A stretch of DNA of 64,000 nucleotides. Source: Pelomyxa schiedti. Taxonomy: Eukaryota > Evosea > Pelobiontida > Pelomyxidae. Position numbers and translations under genes: made by a program. Under the pieces are notes generated by a model. It worked only from the letters and a program-made list of their open reading frames with translations. It had not been told where the DNA came from and did not search any database. Each line of letters opens with the position of its first letter. Position 1 is the stretch's first letter. Shown here one piece after another: positions 14,354 to 27,700 of the stretch. The stretch spans positions 125,061 through 189,060 of the forward strand of contig JAHLWZ010000291.1 in NCBI GenBank assembly GCA_020536535.1. Reading direction: 5' to 3'.

Positions 14354-16367
14354 CTACAGAACAAGGGGGTGTTGGTCACCACCAGTCTGTATGTTGCCTT
14401 CATTGTTGTAGGGGAGGTAGGTGTCTCCAAGTCCATCTCCGTTGGTGTCAGTTCCAAGATAGTTATTCCAAAAATTCCCGGCTATTTCCGGTCCTTGTAT
14501 AATATTTGGTCCTGTGATGGGTGGGTCAATAGCCCACTTGACGGATGTACAGGAAGAATCAGCTGAGGCTGTTCGGGAGTATTTATCATTGGAATAAATT
14601 GCGTTGTTGAATACAGAGCTTGCAGTAGTTGCTATCAAATGGATACCCCAGCCTAGAGCGATGCCGCTTATCGTGTTGTCACTCACAGTGTAGCCTGCCT
14701 TCAGGTTAATTCGGATATGGAGGGAGAAAACCTGTTGATTCAGTGTGGTCATCAGGTAAATTGAGATAGTAAAACTGAGAAGAGGGAAAGTGATCCAGGC
14801 CGTCTGTGTGCAAGTACAGAGCATCTTTCAAGTTTCCTTGAAAGAAATTTCCTTGGATAGAGTTCCTCTGGCCATGGTCAATTTCAATGCCATTCCTTTT
14901 GTTGAACGAGATCTCGTTTCCCTGAGAATATATGAACTGGCCAAAATGGATACGCATGAAATACTTCAACAATGGTTCCATCATGAGAGTACCCAAGCCA
15001 AAAGCCGTAGTTGGAAGAGGTCGCTTTGTTTTCTATGAAGTGATTTCCTCTTGGAATGTTAGAAGCTTTCAAACCAGGTCAAAGACTGTACGTTGAGAAA
15101 GTGGCCTCAAAGGCGTTTGCTCCAGCACTGGAGCAATCGTTGCCTTGGACTACGTTATTATCGCTAATCTATCGTAACTGAAACAAGTTAATAAAGTTGC
15201 TCGAATACCTCGGGATGCCCCACTCGTTTCCAATGAAAAATCCATCCCCACAATCCGTAGCACTGTTTCTTAGGATCTTGTACCAAGTGAACGCTTTCTA
15301 AACATATGTGGTATGATATTACCTTATTATCTGAGGAACCTTGAACAAGTAAAATACCAGCAGAGTCCCCAAGATTACTTCTAGTATTTCTGTCAAAGAA
15401 GCTATTCGAGATTGTATTAGTTCTAGATCCGGAAAGATGTATCCCTGCGTATAGTTCATGGAAGTAAGGAGAGTTGAGTTGTGTACCCCATCCGGTATTA
15501 TCTGTGGCATTGCAGGAGTCAATTGTGCTCTGAGTGACGGAGTACATATCAAACCTTTCATGTGATGAGTGCTCCTTCCCACCCCACCAAGTTCCATACC
15601 CATTTTCTTGCTGGCAAGCTCTGCATTTGCTTAGATAAGCATTTGTTACATTATTGAAAAAGAATCCTAAAATAGGTTGAGAATTTAATAGCTTGTGGTT
15701 TGGGTACCGCCGCCTAGATTTGTGTGATCAGCGAGGTTTGGAGAGCAATTAATGTCGAGCCTGTAAATCGGTGGGATTTGGCAAATTGGAGAAAAGGACT
15801 ACCAAGGAGGAGAAGAGCCTTGAGACTGATAGAGAGCTTGGGAATAAGGAAAATGAAAACAGTGAGAAAATTACATTTGGGTCCACCCAATTCGTGGAGG
15901 AATCGACTTCGAGAATGGTAACATCAGATGAATCAGTAACAATGACACTGGGATAATCGTTATAGTCTTATAACTGGGGTTAGAGCTCACCCATAGAAGT
16001 AATTCTGCAAATAGCCAGAGAGAATAGTGACATTTGTTCTCCCAGATATCGAAATGCCCTGGCTGATTTTATAAGGTGAATAAAAAGTGTTCCTGGGGAA
16101 AAACACTTCTGCCAAGAACTTCCTTTCAAAGTTGCATGATTCTGCAACCTCCAGTTAGTTAACTTTATCATCCAAATGAATAGAAACCATATCCAAGACC
16201 AGGTCATCTCCAGTGATAAAAATTCCATTTGGAAGTGCGTAAGAGCCCTCAGTCAAAACCGTACTCGTGCTTATGGACATCCCATCATAAGGAACCACCT
16301 GGCACCCAACATACTCCATAAATACAACCGCTGCCACGACAACTCCCAACCACCAATCCCACGTCAT
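14354..16367 (-). CDS. Secreted right-handed beta-helix (NosD-like) protein
   Basis: The ATG at 16367 begins MTWDWWLGVVVAAVVFMEYV, a clear signal peptide. It is followed by a segment typical of the start of parallel beta-helix proteins (STVLTEGSYALPNGIFITGD). Several exons show PbH1-like repeats of the N-x-I-S/x-N-x-F type (TNTISNSFFDRNTRSN, GYTVSDNTISGIALGWGIHL). The C-terminus contains GNFWNNYLGTDTNGDGLGDT followed by YLPYNN and DQHPL. That Asp/Gly-rich closing motif is characteristic of NosD-type carbohydrate-binding/sugar-hydrolase-like repeat proteins of bacteria and archaea. The catalytic role is unknown; the fold supports an extracellular carbohydrate-related function. The gene has eukaryotic introns, so it is not contamination. 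It is divergent from the membrane protein at 16606. Confidence 0.75.
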
Positions 16368-16605
16368 TCCACTCAAACCCAAAGGCTAGTTGCGAGATCT
16401 GTACAAAGAACTGAATGAGGCACAATACGGCTAGTGTCCTCTGAATTGATTTGAAAAAAGCCTCAATACGCAACGTTCGCCCCCGTTCCCCAATTATTTT
16501 TTTTTCCTTTTCGCCGCATTTCGTTGTCATCACTCCCCTGCCATCTGCAAGCTCTTGAGGGCGTACAAGAAAATAACATAAAAATTAAAAATCGTCAGGG
16601 GGGCA

Positions 16606-18354
16606 ATGGCGTGGCTGCGGTGTACTAGTAGACTTGTTCATGTAGTAGTGTGTTTATTCTTTCTTGCGGCTGTTGCTCTTGATGTGGTGGTGTCACAGTG
16701 CTCAGCAGGACCTTGGGCTGTGGAGACTATAATTGGAGACCAACAACCACTGGAACTCTATAAAAATGGGACTTTAATTTTGGAGTCGAACTACACCAGC
16801 CTCTGTAGTGGAAAAGTGTCCACGGGTTTGTTTCGCGATTTACCGCCTTACTCTCGTTCAAAACTTTTGTTCCTAATGCAAATCAAAGAGGTGTGGTACA
16901 ATTTTGTTCCACTAATGGATGGAATTGTAATTTTGGACACTTGCCTGTGTGATTGGGACACTGTCATTGAGGTTCTCTTGCTCAAACCAGATGGTTTCAT
17001 GACATGTGGTACAGGCACAGGGTGGGTCATCTTGTGATACAAGATATTGCGTTGGATGGGACGACGACAATGAGAACTGCAATAACGGAAATAGACAGTC
17101 CTGGTTACAGGTGCCAGTGTACGCCAACTACATATACAACTTCAGACTTCGCCACTACTCTGCGGGGTACGTTATTGAGGAGGATTATATCTTCCACATC
17201 CAGTTCCAGGAGTCCTATTATTGTGAGTCCCACTTCTACAACCTTCTTCTTATCCTCTTATGAGACTGCCCTTCAAACATCGACTACATCTATGACTATT
17301 CTTACAATTGGGGTGACCTCACTATGGCTGACACCCTTGACGATGGTTGTTGGAATACAGGATACTGGACAACCTATGGTATGGGTTGTTTATTAACACT
17401 TCCAATGACCATACGACTGCAGGTGACTGGTACTCATACACTCCTGCAAGTTATAGTTCAGCACTGTACTTCTGTTCTTCCTACACTATCCAAATTTCAG
17501 TTTAGTTTAAATACCGTGCCTCATGAATCTCTCTAAGCATGACTGTAGATCGTTAGCGATTTATGTGATTATTACGGAGTTCCTCAGTGCACTGACACAT
17601 ATGAAACGTATGGTCCCTGGTATGATTCCGAATGTGAGTACAGCTTAACCTTGTGGTTCACATCCACTGATACCAAGTACATTCTTATAAGCAGGCATGC
17701 CAGCTATCATCCCAATCCGTCTAACGTTATTAGCTTTGAGTATGGAATTGATTACACTATTAGCACATATGACTTGTGGCCTTCCTCTGAGGACTGGAGT
17801 GACGATTTTTCAACATGTATTTTTTTTTTTAGTTTTTTGTTAAGTTTTTTTTTTTTCTTCTTCTTCTTTCTCACAAATCGGCAGTCTGGATGATAACTGG
17901 AATAATCTTGGGTGTATTTGCTGTATCGGCCCTCGTTCTAGGTTTTGGTGCTTTCTTATGCCATAGGCGAACAATGAGAAGGTTTGTGAAACCATTTAAC
18001 CAAACTGACATATTTCATCGCTCAGGAACTCCTATGTTACTGTTCCAGTAGCTTCCAGTACAACAACTAATACAGGATATGCCCCACCATCCACACCACC
18101 TCCGCCAAATTTAACTACTTTCTCACCGGAGTACCCCGCATACCCGGCTCCCCCACCCATCTACCCTTCCGAGTACCCGCCTGTTACTGGCTACCCCCCT
18201 ACATTCACTGGTTACCAGTAAGGCTCACTTCCTCACTTACTTACACTAACAACAAAATAGGGCTGCACCCTACGTGCCTTCCAACCCATATCCTGAACCA
18301 ACAGCACCTACTGTGCCACAGCCAGGGCAGCCGCCTTCGTACCAGTCCCTCTAA
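16606..18354 (+). CDS. Type I membrane protein with Cys-rich ectodomain and PPSY tail
   Basis: An N-terminal signal peptide (VVVCLFFLAAVALDVVV) precedes an ectodomain with the pattern LDTC-x-x-DWDTVIEV, then CVGWDDDNENC. This resembles PPC-like modules, where a 'TC...DT.l.V...C' unit is followed by an Asp cluster. A transmembrane helix follows near 17890–17970 (TGIILGVFAVSALVLGFGAF), with basic residues after it (RRTMRR). The cytoplasmic tail is Pro/Tyr-rich and ends with PGQPPSYQSL. PPSY matches the PPxY motif that binds WW domains of NEDD4-type ubiquitin ligases. At least six short introns are present. The gene at 53195 carries the same ectodomain signature, so the two are likely distant paralogues. 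The function is unknown; a cell-surface receptor or adhesin is possible. Confidence 0.7.
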
Positions 18355-18765
18355 TCTGTACTACACACGCCGAAATGTAAGATAATACGCACCGGGTGCA
18401 ACATTTTTCCACGCCGAAAATCTTAATCGGAAAAGAGTGCAAGCAACTGCCACGGCTTGGGCCCAAGCAATCAATGTGTAGTAGTGGAATCACACTTTGT
18501 TTCGTTGTGTCCAAATATAGGCAGAAATCAGAAGTCTTCACTGATCGGAAAGAACAATGAGAGAGCACTGTACGAAAAACTGGAGCCGAAACCAATAGCA
18601 GTTGCACAAAAGGGGCAGTTCTGAAGTCATCTCTGCACAAAACGGTCCGCGAGGAAAACGAATTGGAAAAAAAAAGAAATAATAATCCGAAGTTGCGTTT
18701 TCGGTTATCTTTTATTTTTACAACGTTAGAGAAGTGAGAAGGCATTTTTGACGCGTCAACGACTA
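18355..18765. promoter_or_regulatory. Intergenic region upstream of the PKS–AONS gene
   Basis: About 410 bp lie between the membrane-protein stop and the PKS start. The region is AT-rich just before the start, with a TTATTTTTAC stretch. A 145-codon minus-strand open frame has no recognisable domain, and I treat it as chance. Confidence 0.4.
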
Positions 18766-21700
18766 ATGAGAAGGCACGCCAACGAGAGGTTTGTGCGACA
18801 CAAAATCGCGATTCCTCTCCCTACTTCCGCTCGTTTCGCATTTTTGTTTTTATTTGTGTATTGGTTATTGGTTAGTTTTTTGGGGAAATACCTTTGCTCC
18901 TTTGAGACTCTTACCGCTGGTTTCAACACAGATTTTTGGTGGCTGTAACTGGTACTAGTTGTAAGTTCCCGGCAGCAAGAAACATCGACGAGTATTATGA
19001 AGTATTACATAGTTGCGCCGATGCCGTGAGGCAGGTTCCGGCATACAAATTCGACACCGGTGTGCACTGTACTCCTGGCAAAATAAAAACGCCGTTTGCT
19101 GGGACTCTGGAGGAGCCAGTTACTCATTCTGATGCTTCCTTCTTTGGACTATCTGGGAGGGAGTCTTCCTTTCTGGGTCCAGTTCAGCACCAGTTGTTAC
19201 AACTTTCTTGTGAGGCCTTGGCAGATGCCGGTGAACCGTTTCCGCGATCAAGTTCTCCCTCAACCAGCAGAGAAGTTCTTCCTGGTGGCGCATCAACTGG
19301 AGTGTTTGTGGCAAGCTTCGGAATAGATTGGCCAGTGATACTCATGCTTACGGAAGCAGACATATCTCCTTACACTTCCAATGGGGCCGCACTGGCAATG
19401 TTGAGCAATAGGCTCTCCTGGTTCTTTGATTTTCGTGGCCCCAGCGTCACCGTAGATACCGCCTGCAGCGGGTCAATGGTGGCCCTGCATTTAGCCTACA
19501 GTAGTATGAGAGCTGGCGAGTGCTCGTCTGCTCTTGTGGCAGCGTCTAATCAGCTGTTGTTGCCGCAGTTTGCGATGGCCGTATCCAGAGCAGGGATGAC
19601 TACAACCTCTGGAAGATGTAACACGTTTGGCTCTAATGCGGATGGTTATGTTAGAGCGGAGGGTGGTTCAGCATTCTTTTTGAAGGTTGCATCTCGAACC
19701 TAAATATAGTTAACCGAAAGTTAAATAACCTAAATGAATTGGAAATAAGTTCCAAAAACTGAGACACTATTAGCCTCTAGCTGACGCTGTGGCAAATGGA
19801 GACCACATCTACTTCGTAATTTCAGGTACTGCTAATAACCACGACGGCAGCAAGCAGTTCATCAATCGGCCATCTTCGACGGGGCAGATAGCAGTACTCC
19901 AGCAAGCCCTCCATGTGGCTCAAGTGGATCCAACAGAAGTTTCATACATTGAGGCGCATGGAACAGGGACACCAGTTGGTGATCCAATTGAAATTGACAC
20001 CCTAAGGACAGTATTTTCAAATGCAGAGAGTTGTGGCAAGAGAGGCCCATGTTTTGTTGGTTCCGTGAAAGCCAACATTGGACATACTGAGGCAGCTGCG
20101 GGATTGGCAAGCCTCACTAAAGTCATGCTTATGATTCAGGTAACAATTCGAGTTTCCTTTTTACCGGACTAAAACGATACAAGCATGATGAAATATTCCC
20201 ACAAAGACCAGTGCCGCTGGATCCACATATCAATTTTGGGAGTCTCTCTATTTCATGGAAGGGTGAACAGTGGAGCAAGATTTCTTCCAAGAAGGTTGCA
20301 GTTGTGAATTCATTTGGCTTTGGTGGCAGCAACGCAACAGCAATTATTGAGGAGTACAAGGAGCCAACCGGTGATGATAGTATTTTGGAAGAGAACCCTT
20401 CTGATGAGAAGCCATTTTATTTTGTGCCAGTATCTGCTCACAACAGCACTGCTCTTGCTGGGAGTGCCAAGAAGTGGCACTCGTTTCTCTCTTCAACCTC
20501 TTCTTCTTTGTCCGATATCATTTACAGTGCTGGTAAGCGCTCAAATCACTACTGTCAGCGTCTTGCTGTTTTTGGCCGCACAGCTGGGGAAATTGGGACA
20601 GTTTTGAATAACTTTGAGCAAAATTCAAAGCAACAAGAAGAAACTTGGAGAACTGGCGCCTCTCAACTTCAAAAGAAGAACAACAAGGTGCTATTTGTCT
20701 TCTCCGGACAGGGACCCCAATGGTATGCAATGGGGAGGCAATTATTCACTGAAGACATTGTGTTCCGTGAGGCCCTTACCAGAGTTGACAGTATAGGGAG
20801 AAAGGTGATGGGCTGGTCAGTTATTGAAGAGTTACATAAAGCCGAGTCCGAATCACGAGTTAATCAGACACAATTTGCTCAGGTTCTGATCTTTGCAGTT
20901 CAAATTGGACTGAATGCAATTTGGCAACACTGGGGAATCATTCCCGACGCTGTTACTGGGCATAGTGTTGGGGAGGTTGCTGCGGCTGTTGTCTGTGGTT
21001 ACCTTACCTTGGAGGAGGGAGTTCTTGTGATAAGTGTAAGGTCCCGCCTTCAGCAGGGAATAAGTGGGAAAGGCCGAATGCTTGCCGTAAATATGTCGGC
21101 TTCCAAGGCAGAACAAGTGATAGCCTCCGTAGAACATGTAGATATAGCTTCTGTGAACAGTGCCGATTCAGTTGTTTTGGCAGGGGATCCTGAGGCTTTG
21201 AAAGGCATAGAAAACTCTCTCAAAGCTCAAGATCAATTTGCCAAATTTCTGCACGTTCAAAATGCCTTCCACAGTTACCAAACCGAACCCCTGAAAGAGC
21301 AATTAATACAGGAACTGCAATCTCTGGCACCAGCAGCTCATCCCAAAATCCCAATGTATTCTACTGTACTGGGAAAAGTCTTGGTTGACCCGCCGGGACC
21401 AGATTACTGGTGGAGAAACGTCCGATGCAGTGTTTTGTTTTATCCTGCTGTTTTATCTGCCTTGGCAGATAAATTCAATGTCTTTGTAGAGTTATCGAAC
21501 CATCCAGTTCTCTCAATGTATCTGGCAGGAACGGCTGTGTCAACACCAAAGAACCCATCTTTAATTGTCCATTCAATTGAGAGAAATAAGCCCGAACGCC
21601 TCACAATGCTATCGAACCTTGCCTCTCTTTATGTCAATGGCATTTCTACACTGAATTGGGAAAATCTCGCTAAGCATCCACTTGTCTCTGCTCCACGTAA

Positions 21701-24700
21701 ACCCAGGTGGATTAGAATACCTAATGCCCCAGTTTGGCAAAACATTGTGCAAATCTTTGAACCGAAGCAATTCAACAGCTACAAGCGAGGGTTGAATTCC
21801 ACACACAACATATTGGGATCCCGTGATGATTCCCCAATTCCCTCCTGGAGTAATGTGGTTGCTCTTAATTTGTACCCATGGATTTCAGACCATAAGGTAA
21901 GCGCAGGTGAGGACATTGTTGTCCCTGGTGCCTTCTACGCTGAACTGGCAACCCTTGCAGCAAGAGAGGTCTTCAAAACCAATCAAGTTCGAGTAGCCAA
22001 CCTCACCTTCCACAGTCCTGTTGTGTTATCCCCAGACTCGTATGTAGAATTCAAGTGTGTAGTGACAAACTACCACTCTGCTTCCAAGAGTATGGGGTTT
22101 GAAGTTCATACCAAAGCGGAATTGGAGAAAGCCCTATCCAAGCGAGCATCTTGCACGATAGAACTTGTCACTACCCCTGTTTCAGTACCGAATTACGATA
22201 TCTCGGCACTCAAGACAACTTGTAAATTGCCAAAGGGTCATTCTGCTGTGTACAAGGCATTTTCAGAAATGGGACTGAACTACGGGCCACTCTTCTCTCC
22301 CATTTCGAAGATATTCGTCAATAATACAAGTTATGACGAAGCTGTGGGGGAGCTTACGTTCCGCAATAGTGTAATAGATTCCCTCGCACAAAACTCCGCT
22401 CTGCACCCAACTGTGTTGGACGGCTGTTTTCAGTGCATTATCGGAGGATTGCTGAGCTTACCTGATCTTCGGGGATCCAGCATTCTTCTTCCTGCCTCAG
22501 TTGGTGATCTTCAGATTCATGCTCCTCTTAGCGCTGCTGACCAGCACCTTGACTTTCAGGTCAACATAAAGGATGAAAGTCTGCTTCCCCGGTACGGCAC
22601 TGAGCAGGAAGGACGACTGTCTGAGGCGGTATTAGAAAACAGACACCTGGTGATGTTATGCAAACACTATTCCGCACTTTTTTGCAAAAGTGTGGGCGAC
22701 ACAACGGACTGGATTCCAAGCAAGCAAAAATATATCAACTGGCATAGAAGTCTTTCAGAAGGTTTTGAAAGCAATGACGAGATTCTTGCGCATCCTTTCA
22801 GAGTCATGAGTATTGAAGCAGACCTGATAAGAAGCATAGGAAGCAGACTGGTCGAGGTTGTAAAGAATGCCGCCTCCCTTTTCGAAGATGACAAGCTTTC
22901 GAAATTTTACACCAACTCTGTTACCTGCAATATCAACACAACATCTTACCCTGTGCTGCGGAAATTACTCCAGTGTGGGAAGAGAATCAGGATTCTGGAA
23001 CTAGGTGGGGGTACAGGTGGTGCCACAAAGCAATTTTTACCTATATGCCAAGAGGCCTACACAAATGGCTGTGACGTGGAGTACATCTTCACAGATGTCT
23101 CACCATTCTTTGTGAGCAACGCAAAAGAAATGTTTGCGCACCTCCCTTTTGTACAGTGTACGACTTTGGATATCTCAAAGCCGTTCCCAGAGGAAATTAG
23201 GGATGTAAATATCGTTATAGCTTTTGCAGTTGTCCACGTTGTCCCTGTAGTTGGAGTGATACTGTCACGGATTTTTGAGGCCCTATCTCCAGGCGGTATC
23301 CTCCTCCTCACTGAGCCAACCAGGAAGGATTTTGTATTTTTCAATTTTGTGTTTGGATTATTTGACCAATGGTGGGCAAATGACCCTTCAGACAGAGACC
23401 ACGTTTGTTTAGACAGAGGGGAATGGACCAAACGCTTGTTAAGTGCAGGATTCTCTGACGTGATTTCTGATACAGCAGGGCCAAAGGGCCTTGAGTTGGC
23501 CTTCTCATCATTTTTGGCTCAAAAACCAATCACAGCTACGCGGTCTTTTTCTTCTCTGTGGTGCCACACAAAAATCCGCGATTTTGTTCCCCAGAAATCA
23601 TTGGTTGGGGATGCTGTTCTGATGGACGCGACAGGAAAGCCTCTAGTTTCCATCAAGAATTTGACTTTGAGCAGCGTTTCAAACAAGCCAGCTAACGTTT
23701 CAATTGGGAAGGAAAAGTGGGTACCAATTCCGCTGAGTGCACCCGAAGCACTCGAAATTCCATCCAAGAACGGAATTCTACTTCTACTGTCTTCCCAAGA
23801 AAGCCCACTGTCTACGGCACTTGCCCGCTCCATGAATTTGCATTATGAAAGAATAGTTGCAATCCAACAGAGCCCCAGATACGAGATGATTGGGGATGTA
23901 ATATCGTTAGATCCGTTGAATAAGGATCACTGGGTCCAACTATTTAAATCAGTTGGCAAATCTATCCGTCATATCATTAATACATGGCCTGCAGCACACT
24001 ACAAGAGTCAAGAAGTGACTAGTGAAGATTTGACGAGAATATCTTTAGAAACTACTATGCACATCGCTCACATGTCTACTGCCCTGAGCCAAGCTGATAT
24101 CTCATGTGGAGTGGTTGTGGTTACCCAGGGGGTCCATGATCCTCAGGAGAAAAGATGCCACGTACCAGCAGTATCTCTGTTCTCCATAGGTGGTGTGGCA
24201 CGTGTACTTTGCGCAGAAACATCACTGCAGGTTAAGGTTGTGGATCTTGATCCCTGCAATGATATCAGTGATTCTGTAGCCCAAATTGCTCAAGAAGTTG
24301 TTTATGGATGGAAGGTCCCATTTGATACTGAAGTGTGTATCAGCAATTCTCAGCGATTTTGTGAAAGAGTGAACTTCTGTGATTTCAAAGAGGGAGCTTC
24401 TCAGTTACAGCTGCAATCTGATCCTATTTCCACTGAAGAAGGATGGGAAGTGCAACTTGATGATGCTAAGAACATCTCCTTTGTGAAAATTGATATTGGT
24501 AGGGCACTGGCACCAAACGAGGTCTGCACCGAGATGAAGTACATCGGCCTAAACTTCAAAGATTTCTTGATCTCACAAGGCCTCCTTGGCGTGGAAAGAG
24601 CTACCGACCACTGGCACAAATACGGCAAGCTTGGCCTTGAGGGGTCGGGTGTAGTGAGGCGAGTAGGTAGTGCCGTCACCCATGTTAAACCCGGAGATGA

Positions 24701-27700
24701 AGTTATTGTGATGACCCGCTTGGGGACACTGTGTTCACACTTAATTTCCACCTTCTACTCCGTTTTTCCGAAGCCAGACACTTTGTCAGGAGAAGAGGCT
24801 TCTGTATCTATGCTCCCGGCCTGGACAGCTATATACTCCCTTGTGCATTGTGCAAAGGTGAGAAAAGGAGAATCTGTTTTTATTCACTCGGCCACTGGAG
24901 GAGTAGGCCTCGCCTTCATTCACCTAGCGAGGTCCCTAGGATTAAAAGTGTTCGCTACAGCTTCTACAGAAGCAAAAGTAAATTACCTCAGTGAAGTTCT
25001 TGGCTTAGAGCATGTTTTAATGGCGAAAGACCCAACCCTTGTCAAGAAAGTCATGGATTTGACAGATGGTCGAGGTGTGGATGTTATAGTCAACCCCTAC
25101 ACTGGAACACTCGCAGAACAATCAGTGCAACTTCTTGCAAGTAACGGCCGTTTCATTCAGCTCATCCCTGGACAACAATTACCAGTGAGTACACTATCAG
25201 AGAATCAGTCTCTCCACGTTGTTGAACTGTCAAGAATTCCAGACCAAGAGATATTTTATGAGCTTAGCCCGCAGATTCTCAAATTTGTGTCAACCATGTC
25301 CAGGGTTCTCCCAGTTAAAACTTATGATGTCTCCCACTTAAGAGATGCATTGGATCGATTTACCAAACCAGATCACATTGGAAAAGTGGCCATATCTCTG
25401 GGTGACCATGCCGAAGTCGATATTAAACCCATGTGTACGGGCCACTCGTGGATGTGCCATTCCAACGCATCCTACCTTGTCTGTGGTGGTTTGAGTGGGT
25501 TTGGCTTTTCTGTTGCCACTTGGCTGTACTATCATGGAGCCAGAAATCTCGCACTGGCCTCACGAGAAGGCAAGCCAAAAACTGCTTTTGAAAAACAAAC
25601 AATCGAGTGGCTTAGAAGGCATGGGTGCAAAATTCTTTGCCTTGCACTCGATGTGTGCAACTATGATTCAGCCTTGGCCACAATCAAAGTGATAGAAAAA
25701 GAGATGCCGCCAATTGAAGGAGTGTACCATAGTGCCACTTTACATGGTGATTGCTCTCTCTACAACATCACCAATGACAAGTTTAGTCGTGTTTGCTTCC
25801 CCAAACTCATTGGCGCATGGAATCTCCATAAAGTAACGCTCTCACATCCGATCAAGAAATTTGTTATGTTTTCATCAGTTTCGTCTCTCTTTGGTAGAGG
25901 CGGGCAAGCACCATATGTGGCTGGAAACTATTTCATGGACAAGTTCGTGCAGTACAGGCACTATCTTGGATTACCGGCTTTGTCGATCCAATGGGGTGCA
26001 ATTGGCGAGTCTGGAGTTTTAACTACATCTCCCTGGATGGCAATGTCCTTGGCTGCTGATGGTGTTAACCAAGTGCCAGCTTCTCAGGCGCTGGACTGCC
26101 TATATTCCCTGCTCTCTTGCAAGGAATCTGACACACCTTTTGCGGTGTTCTCCATTGACATGAACGTATTTTACACAAGCAACAAGGCTACTTTGAATTT
26201 AGCTCGCTTCTCTGAGAACCAATTTGTTGATGAAAGTGTTCCGAAACTTGTCTCAGGAAGTTCTTCTGTTTTTTCCCTATTAAGAGCACGTATTGCGAAG
26301 GCCCTTGGGATTGAAGAACAGACAATTGGAGAAGACATGGTTTTGGCTTCTCAGGGAATAGACAGTCTTGTCGCTACAAGTTTGCGAACATGGATTATGT
26401 CTGAACTGGGTGTTAACATTTCTCCGTTGAAATTACTGAGTGGCGTTTCAGTGGGAGAATTGGCAGCAGAAATTTCGGGCTTGCGGGGCGAAGTGGCTTC
26501 AGACAGTTCCACGTCACCTCAACCTGCCTTAGGTGATGAACAACAAGCCCCTCCACAACGGAAAGAGTCTGCAGCTACTCCCGCGAAACAAGAAGATATC
26601 CTCCCCAAAGAGCTTGCTCCCAAAGTTCCGGCAGAAGTGACACCTTTAGAAGCAAGTCCCGCGGTAGTGAGCAGCTCTGATGCACCTCCAGCCAATTCCA
26701 CTACTCACTCCCCACATCGGCGGGCCTTGTTCGAGTGGCCTGCCCCTCAAAAACGCCGTATTTCCTCCTTCACTGTTCAGTTGAACAAAATGAGGTCTGC
26801 TGGAATCGTTATGCACCACTTGGACATTGATCACTACGGTAAAAATAATAAAGTCACCTTCAGAAACGCCCCAGGGTCTTCGGGTGAGCTAAAGACAGCA
26901 CTGTTGCTCCAGTCAAATAACTATCACGGTTTGTACAATGATCCAAGAATGATTACGGCCAGTCAAGAGAAGGCCCTTATCAGTTCTCTTGGCAGTCCCC
27001 TCCAAGCAGGAATTCTTCCAGATCAATCAGCACTGCAATCCGAAATTGCAGAATTTTGTCACTGTGAAGGAGCACTTATTACTCCATCTGGATTCACTGC
27101 TAATCTTACTCTTTTATCAGCGGTTGCTCAACCTGGTGACTACATTTTCAGTGACGCACTTAACCATGCCTCAATAAACGACGGTTGCCGTCTATCCGGG
27201 GCCACAATTGTTATATACAAGCACATGGATTACTCCCATCTGGAGTCTCTCTTACAAGATACTCCACAAAACGCAGGCAAAGTTATAGTCACTGACGCAG
27301 TATTCAGCATGGAAGGCCACATTGCGAATCTACCTGTGCTAGACACACTCGCTCGGAAATATGACTGTGTTCTTGTTCTTGACGAAGCTCATTCAATGGG
27401 AGTACTGGGGGCGACGGGTAGAGGCATTGAGGAACACTTCCACATGTTTGGATCTGCCCATTGGAAGACTGGAACTCTAAGTAAGGCCATATGTTCTCTA
27501 GGAGGCTATGTTGCTGGTGAGTTTTAGTTTTACACTTTAAGTGAGTTCTGACAATTTCACAAGGTCCAAAGGATGCTATTGATTGGCTGGTGTACAATTC
27601 ACGCCCTTATGTATTCAGCACGGGAATATCTGACATGCAGTGTAAAATTGCTCGCACTGGCTTACGGATTATCCGAGAAGAACCCTGGAGAGTTAAAATG

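Noticed and set aside
20211-27527. PKS as a separate 2,438-residue protein without KS or complete AONS
   Set aside because: Exons on both sides join with canonical borders and consistent phase to give a full KS and a full AONS.
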